Assembly (NCBI RefSeq): GCF_000516985.1
Contig: NW_006917097.1
Location: 1 to 64,000 of the forward strand
DNA: 64,000 nucleotides
Reading direction: 5' to 3'
Source: Pestalotiopsis fici W106-1
Taxonomy: Eukaryota > Ascomycota > Sordariomycetes > Amphisphaeriales > Sporocadaceae
Shown: positions 57,616 to 64,000 of the stretch, in pieces
How the letters are laid out: each line of letters opens with the position of its first letter
How positions within the stretch are numbered: the stretch's first letter is position 1
Notes under the pieces: generated by a model
Seen by the model: the letters and a program-made list of their open reading frames with translations, nothing else
Told to the model about the DNA's origin: nothing
Database searches by the model: none
Position numbers and translations under genes: made by a program

Positions 57616-60600
57616 GATTTTTCTAATTTGGCCTGCAGTAACCAAAATCTATAGGGAAAATCAAGAACAAACGGTCTTGAAAATCGACTAGACTGTTTGT
57701 GGTGTATGCCGAAGTTCACAGCAACTATTATTATCGTGTGAGTTGAAAGAGTGAGTGACGTAATTTCGATGTTGCCAAGCGAGCGCGTTCCTGGGATTCT
57801 TGGCGTCCGTCTGGGGTAGATACGCAGCAGCGGATTGGATCCCGACAACTGTTTAATGCAGCCAACCCGGGAAGTACCAATAAAAGGAAACCCGTTTGGT
57901 CTATTGCAAAGAAAGTAAATAACTTGATGTTTTCTCTGAATATTTGTAGAACTGCAAAAATTGACGCTCGACCCGTGTTTGCTGAAAGGAACGAAAAGAA
58001 AACTTGGACGCGACAGCAAAAGGACCCGTTACACGTGGATTCGAAACTGCGCGTCATTGAATGCCAACGAAACCCCCCATGTTATTAGTTAGCTGACCAC
58101 GGTCCCGGCAAACACGGATCACACGGCACCGGAAACCATCGCCTTAATCTCTCAGGCTCTTTCTCTCTTTTGTCATTTCGTTACCAAACCCACATACTAC
58201 GTTCTCTTGAGTCTCCTGCTGCGTGATTTCATGTAGCGGGAATCAGAACACTTGATTTCAATGTTTGCTTGTATATAACAAAGTCATCCCCTGTCCCTGC
58301 TTTTCTTCTCTTCACTATCATTGGAGAAGATGCTTGAAGCAAAATTCTTTAGCGGCAAGCGCTACAGGCAGGCCACTGTAGCGAAGCGCAGCAAATGACC
58401 AGCCGAAATACTCCGTAGTTTAAATCAAGTTCAACACACCAAAACGAGACTGATGCGACTCAATCGCGGGACAAAGAAGCTTTTCTGACATGGTGCCCCC
58501 CAAAAGGAACGGACACTAAAGAAAAGCTTGGCCATATTCGCGCAATGATTCAACCATCACATTTGGAATAATGCGAAAAATTGGGTCAGTTGAGAGACAC
58601 TGCCAGCACAACTCGCTGTCTTGCCAGCTTTTACAACCAATTATTGCAGCTTTAGGCCTGCGCTGCTCACTGCCATTGGCTCGCCGGGACCACTATAATT
58701 CAAGATACGACCCTGGCCGGCCAACTGCGCAATTCCCACCTACAAATGGGTCGCGTCTCAAGGTGAAAAGACCCGCACAGGTCAGCACCGAGAGCACCTT
58801 TTTGTTTCCTACTTCCAGTCATTTGGCATTAAGGACAGGTACCGCTCCAAGATTCTTCCCTGTTACCTGAGCATTGGTTTCCATGATCGATGAGAGTGTC
58901 GCTTTGCGTCAGAACTCCGTTTTTCTCGAATCTGAACTCTTAGGCTGTGGAACACATCGGGAAAACATGTGAAGCTCGGAACCCGGGCAGTTTTCAAGCA
59001 GCCTGATGTGGTCCGCATGTCTCACTGCTACATAGTAGTACCGAAGCAATCGTCTCTAAAAAACCACGCCCAAGACGAACAAATAAAGAATACTCCATCA
59101 ATATATACTTGTGTATATGGGCAAGCTTCTTACTCTGGATTCAGAGCTTCTCTCGTCCATCTTCATTTCTGACTCTTCGAGCTCCTCAGAGGCACAACAT
59201 TGGCAACATGCCCATCTCATATCAAAACCCTGACAAGTTCATTCAGATGCGAGACAATCTCATGTCATAGCTGCCTCGCGGTAGGATTCAAAAATCGATT
59301 AATGAATATATGTAGCGATTCGCCTTGCTTCCAATGACAAGGTTCTCCATGTGCAATACTATCGAATTAGAATCGCTCCAACATGTGTCCATCTACTCTT
59401 GCCAAAATTGCTTATACTAGAATTCATGTTGAAGATGACTCCCATATGGTCCTCGGTCAATGCCTTGCCTGCATTGTTCCAATCTTCAAACATCCCCTGA
59501 AGATGATGGAGATTCACGACGTGAGGATTACAGCCGCGGCCGTTGAGAATATCGTAAAAGATACTCAACAACCGGTTCCCGAGCGCCTGCTGCGATAAAG
59601 CCAGCACATTTTTTGCGCGCGCCCCAAGAAGAAGAAAATTGATTCAAGGATGAATATACCATCTGAGTATACTGGGTATGCGTTTGTACGGATTATGACC
59701 AAAGTCCATACATGAGCGTGACATAGGCCCAGGTTTGGAGCCGAAAATGGCGAGTCTGGACAGAACTTGATCGACAAAGGGGCAGTTAGCAGGCGTTAGA
59801 GTAAGCCTAGAAGACCGCGACCCGATATGAAGGAATCAACTCCGAGGTAGACTCTTCTTGCTTGGTACCATGCAGTCCATATGTGCAGTCACTAGACTGT
59901 CACCAGACGGCTTGGACGACAAGTGAGGTGCATCATTTTCTCCCATCGTCTAATTGATCATGGCCGGAAGAGATCGACTAGCGCTACAATTCGATATTCA
60001 TGTCGCTGAAATGTTCTCTAGTCGCATAATCCTTAGTTTGAAGGTACCGTCCCTGAAGATTCTCTTGCTAGAATCATCATCCTATCTAACCTTTCATTTC
60101 CATTCGCATTTGTGACACCGTAATTCAAATTTTCTCTGAAAATGTACATAGTCTCTCATGAAATATCAAAGAGAAGCTGACTAGGCAAAAATTCCTGTTG
60201 TGGAGTATAATCATGGATATAATTTTCATAAAGTATACACTGCTCAAGCGTACACGCTTTACTTGACTTGCAAGATTGTATGTGATCACGCCACCTGACA
60301 GAAATCTCATTAGCTTCCAGTTCAACGCTTACCATGTCGCATCATAGGAGCGGGAACCCTTCAGCGGAAGGAAAAGGTAAAGAAACCGCACGCCTGAACT
60401 CAAAATTCATGCAACGAACATGATCTAAACGCTCTAGGCCCCGACGAGGACGCGACTGAAAACAGGTTTGGTCCAACTAGTGATCTTCCTCTCGATGGCG
60501 AGCTTTTTTCTAGCTTCATCTACAGTCGTGTGGAGAAGTAGGGCGTCTCGACTCGGTTCGCTTCCGGCAAGTGAACCAAACTCTTGCCAACATTGGGTGT

Positions 60601-63600
60601 GCCCATTCCCGCCTTGCTGTCTGCCGTGTGCCCCCTCCAAGCGCAACGAAAGGGCATAACAGCCCCGTATTATAGGTCATCACGCCTCTTTCTCAAAGGT
60701 TTTCGGACTCTTCTTCCACCGCTCTCTTTGCGGTCCACGGTACTCGAAAACGGTTCACATTATTTCCTTCTTCAGATAGACAGACTGTCCAATCGGGCCG
60801 CAAATGCCGCCCGCTTTCCGGATCTTGTGTTTGAATGGGAGATTCGGTCTTGATCTGGGCTGTCCATGACATATGGACGCCATCTTACCCCGACGCCCTT
60901 CTTTTTATGGGATGAGCAGAGGAGTTTGTGGATCAAGTTCTTCTCGACGCTCTTCCGAAAGCTTCACTGGCTGGTCAGTGGAAATGAGCACATGTGTAAA
61001 ACAGGTTTCCACCACTGGTGGTATCTGACCTAATTGGCTGCTCTGGAAACTCCGTGGTCATTGCATAGTTTGATTCGACTTGTTCAAACTCGAGTGATTC
61101 GATTTTATCTCAATGTCCATTTCGAGTAATAATAAAACCTCGAGGAAAAAACAAGTTTTATCCCTCATTCCATCTTGAGAAGATGGAAACAGATCAACGT
61201 TGTTTTTCGCTGGCGACTCATGTGAGGGCTGATAAAAAACATTACGACTTGGTAATGACCTTGAGTGTCTAAACCATAAGAAGATGAAAAACGCGCACAG
61301 TGCATACATATGTCTTCCTTTTGTTCTTGAAGTCATACCAGGAAATAATCACTTCCAACCCCAATCACTTTTCAAAGGCACAAAACAATGATCAAATAGG
61401 ACAACAAGTCGAGCAGTTTCGAACAAAAACTACGAGAAGCGACAGTGTTTCTATTTTATGCACACTTGCAGGTCAATCCATCGAGGACTGTTAAGAAATC
61501 CTTGAAAAGACTCAGTCTCTTTGATGGAAGTGGACCTCTTGGCCACCATTCAGAACATTGAGAAGAGGCTATCTCACGGTGTTTTTCCAAGTGTAGATAA
61601 ATGCCGGTATCATGGCAACTCATTCCGAACATGGCTGATGCATGTCCAACATTGGAAAGATTTCTCGAGATGAGCTGTGAACCCCATGTCCCCCAAAGCC
61701 TCCGTATGCCGTCTTTGTGTGTCAAGCATCAAGGGCAGTGGTCTTCATTCGCATGATAGAAGCCGAAAGGCAGAGCAAGTCGGGGGTCATGACAATTGCC
61801 ACAGTTGATCCTGTTTTCCTCTTTTGCGATCCATTGTCGATAGAAGTGACGTAGAAATTTTTCTCAATACCAACCTTGGCGGACATTCTTGTGAGTCGTC
61901 AACTGATGCAGGCAGGACTCATTCAATGCATCAAACTTCAACGCGTTCGTATAGATGGTTCAAGTCACACCTGGAGCATTCAAGATGGTGATGCTAGTCT
62001 TGTCTAGGATGACAGCATTTGATGCGATGTGCGCATCCCGACTGGTTTCTTATATCTTGAAGAAACGCTCTTGATAGATTCGAATTGCTGTATGCTATCT
62101 ACCTAGACTAACAAGCATGAGGCAGTGCCGTGACGGTCGATCGACGGACAGAGCCAAACATCATCGTGAACCAAAAAGTCGATCTCGCCGGTTCGTGTCT
62201 CCCACATGCACATTTTGCAAATCCAGCACGATCGATTTTTGCATACCCAAGATGTTACTTGCCCTGGCGCTCCTACGTGCATCGCGACCGATGTATTGCT
62301 TTCCAAGGTCAAGAGTTCTGAAGCCACGTGTACTGCAAGGGCAATCTTCATCGACCAAAACTCCCTACTCTAGTGCTTGTGACGTTGGTGACGCAACACG
62401 GCGATCCGCGAATCCCATTCGATCGCGCATCTTTGGAACGGGCACGCTTGTCGCTCCATCGCGCTGCGTTGCTATTCACCAGCTTTGCACGATTGATCAG
62501 TTAGACCCACACGCATCGTGTTATGCACACATCATCCATACATTGATCGCAGTCCACATCTACATCTGCAGTCGTATGGCGTCGAGATAGACTCACATCC
62601 CAGGTGCGTATACTTACTGGCCATGATCTGATTTCAAATCAAGTCCAGTCAAATCTCATGCGCAACGTACAGGACTGAGATCGCATTTTCGATCCGTGGG
62701 CAATCATGCACGTCAGCATCAACGCGGGTAAGCAACAGCCCGTTGCCCAAATGATGACGGTGATGACAATGATGCGATAGATTCTGCATAGCTTCGAGAA
62801 TATTCCACACGGCAGATCACACAAACCTGTGAGGCAGAATCGTCGCCTACTCGGCTGTAGCACAACAGGAAGAATCATCTCCGACTCGGTAGGCCATCTG
62901 AAGCATCTAAAACATTTTTTCATGGAGACACATTGACTCCTTTACGGCATGAATATTGATTTTCTTTTTGCATTGTGGTGAGGTATCTACTAGCAGCCAT
63001 ATAACAATAGCAACCTGGATATAGGCTTTCTAGAACGTGTATGATAGACCAAAATAAGGAGCGGAAATCCCGGTATTATGTGGTATGCCATTGCTTATTA
63101 CGCGCATAGCCCTTAACGGGTTCTCTGTCGATGATGCAACACTCCATGAACATTGTGCCCGTGGCCTTGATGCGTCGTCGTTGGTACGCGGTAGTCTTGC
63201 ATAAAATTCCTGGGAACGACCGGTCATGCCGGCAGGCAAAATTGCCTCACAGCCCGTTTATCAAACAGGCATTTCTCGAGAACGAGTCATGCGTTGACTG
63301 ATTGTATTGTTACCATCCTGGAAAGCCGGAAGCAAGGAGAATTTTGCCCAATCGGTAGACTCGCAAAGCCCTGAATTGACTTGTCAGATGAACCATCGGA
63401 GAATTTGAGAGGGGGCATTCGGCAACGAAGCCGGGACCAGAATTCCATTCATGCAAGCGGTAGACGCCTAATGCATGACACGGGTTTGTTTTTCTCTTGA
63501 GGAGTTGGGCAAGACTTTTCCAGAGTGCGGCGTGAGATGATGGGTCCATGCTTTACCGGGCCGCCTCTGTCGTTCATGCAAAATCGTCGCAGATTGACCA

Positions 63601-64000
63601 GCTAGGCAGGATCGAGGGGGTGGGAAACGGCGAATGATTCGCAGCTCTCTCAGCTCAGCGCGGGCGCCGAGACGTCATTCCACCCTGATAACCGGCACAG
63701 GTTGCGCCCAACTATGACAGGCAGCGCAGATATCAGATGAACTTGCAACTCCAAAATGCCATGACGGGATGCGGACCGAGACGTTGGCGGACCTTGACCA
63801 CTAACAACAATCACTGTTGCGGCCGCCAGCGTAGAGAGCCCACGGTCCATTTGGCAGATCGTCGTCGTCTCCAGACCTTGAAGAATAGCCCGATGTTCGA
63901 GCGGGTCTGCCAAATATAGCGCCAACTACTATCGAGTTTAGATGGACTGATCAACCTGAATGGATACATGAGCTTGATGCCCATCTCACAAGGCGTGTTC
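57616..64000. other. 6.4 kb stretch without a supportable gene
   Basis: No open frame above about 160 codons and no family motif on either strand, allowing for introns by eye. Base composition is close to average, so it is not a RIP block. The longest frames (for example 62117-62590 plus and 59607-59359 minus) lack conserved features. It may hold a fast-evolving or non-coding gene, or a long regulatory region continuing past the window end. Confidence 0.45.

Noticed and set aside
62117..62590. 157-codon plus-strand open frame
   Set aside because: Its composition is unlike that of the gene set, with overlapping open frames on both strands and no recognisable motif.

Overview
This window looks like nuclear DNA of a filamentous ascomycete (Pezizomycotina, probably Sordariomycetes). 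The genes have several short introns of about 49-156 bases with GT-AG ends and CTAAC/CTAAT-like branch sites. The protein families are fungal. The first 10.1 kb is an AT-rich block with the C-to-T and G-to-A damage typical of repeat-induced point mutation (RIP), and it ends abruptly against GC-balanced, gene-bearing DNA.

Bases 1-10100 are a graveyard of transposons. A plus-strand copia integrase fragment (about 240-1108) stops exactly where a full-length, minus-strand copia LTR element begins (1109-7299). That element has two LTRs of about 628 bases, a half-tRNA(iMet)-type primer-binding site, a polypurine tract, tandem repeats in its leader, and RIP-killed integrase, reverse transcriptase and RNase H regions. 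Bases 7300-10020 are RIP-degraded sequence I could not assign.

Bases 10207-20570 form a sugar-use locus. An intracellular GH2 beta-galactosidase (minus, 5 exons) and a lactose-permease-like MFS transporter (plus, 10 exons) are divergent across a 2.06 kb promoter region. This is the layout known for bgaD/lacpA in Aspergillus nidulans. A secreted GH78-like glycosidase (minus, 4 exons) converges on the permease. Together they would import and hydrolyse a beta-galactoside, with the GH78-like enzyme acting outside the cell.

Bases 21476-29053 hold a secreted protein of unknown function, a 7-exon metal-dependent amidohydrolase with all expected metal ligands, a possible small membrane protein, a calcineurin-like metallophosphoesterase, and a broken member of a fungal nucleotidyltransferase-like family. 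Bases 29054-35269 have no gene I can support.

Bases 35270-57615 carry a 939-residue disordered protein, a Golgi UDP-galactose-type transporter, the meiotic helicase MER3/HFM1 (with a recent 93-base in-frame duplication), a divergent Tpt1/KptA-like protein that seems to have lost its catalytic residues, a membrane-anchored SGNH hydrolase and a cation diffusion facilitator with manganese-type motifs. Bases 57616-64000 show no supportable gene.

Exon boundaries were read by eye from splice signals and reading frame. In every multi-exon gene except the permease, the exons sum to a whole number of codons. No database search was possible, so family names rest on motif recognition.
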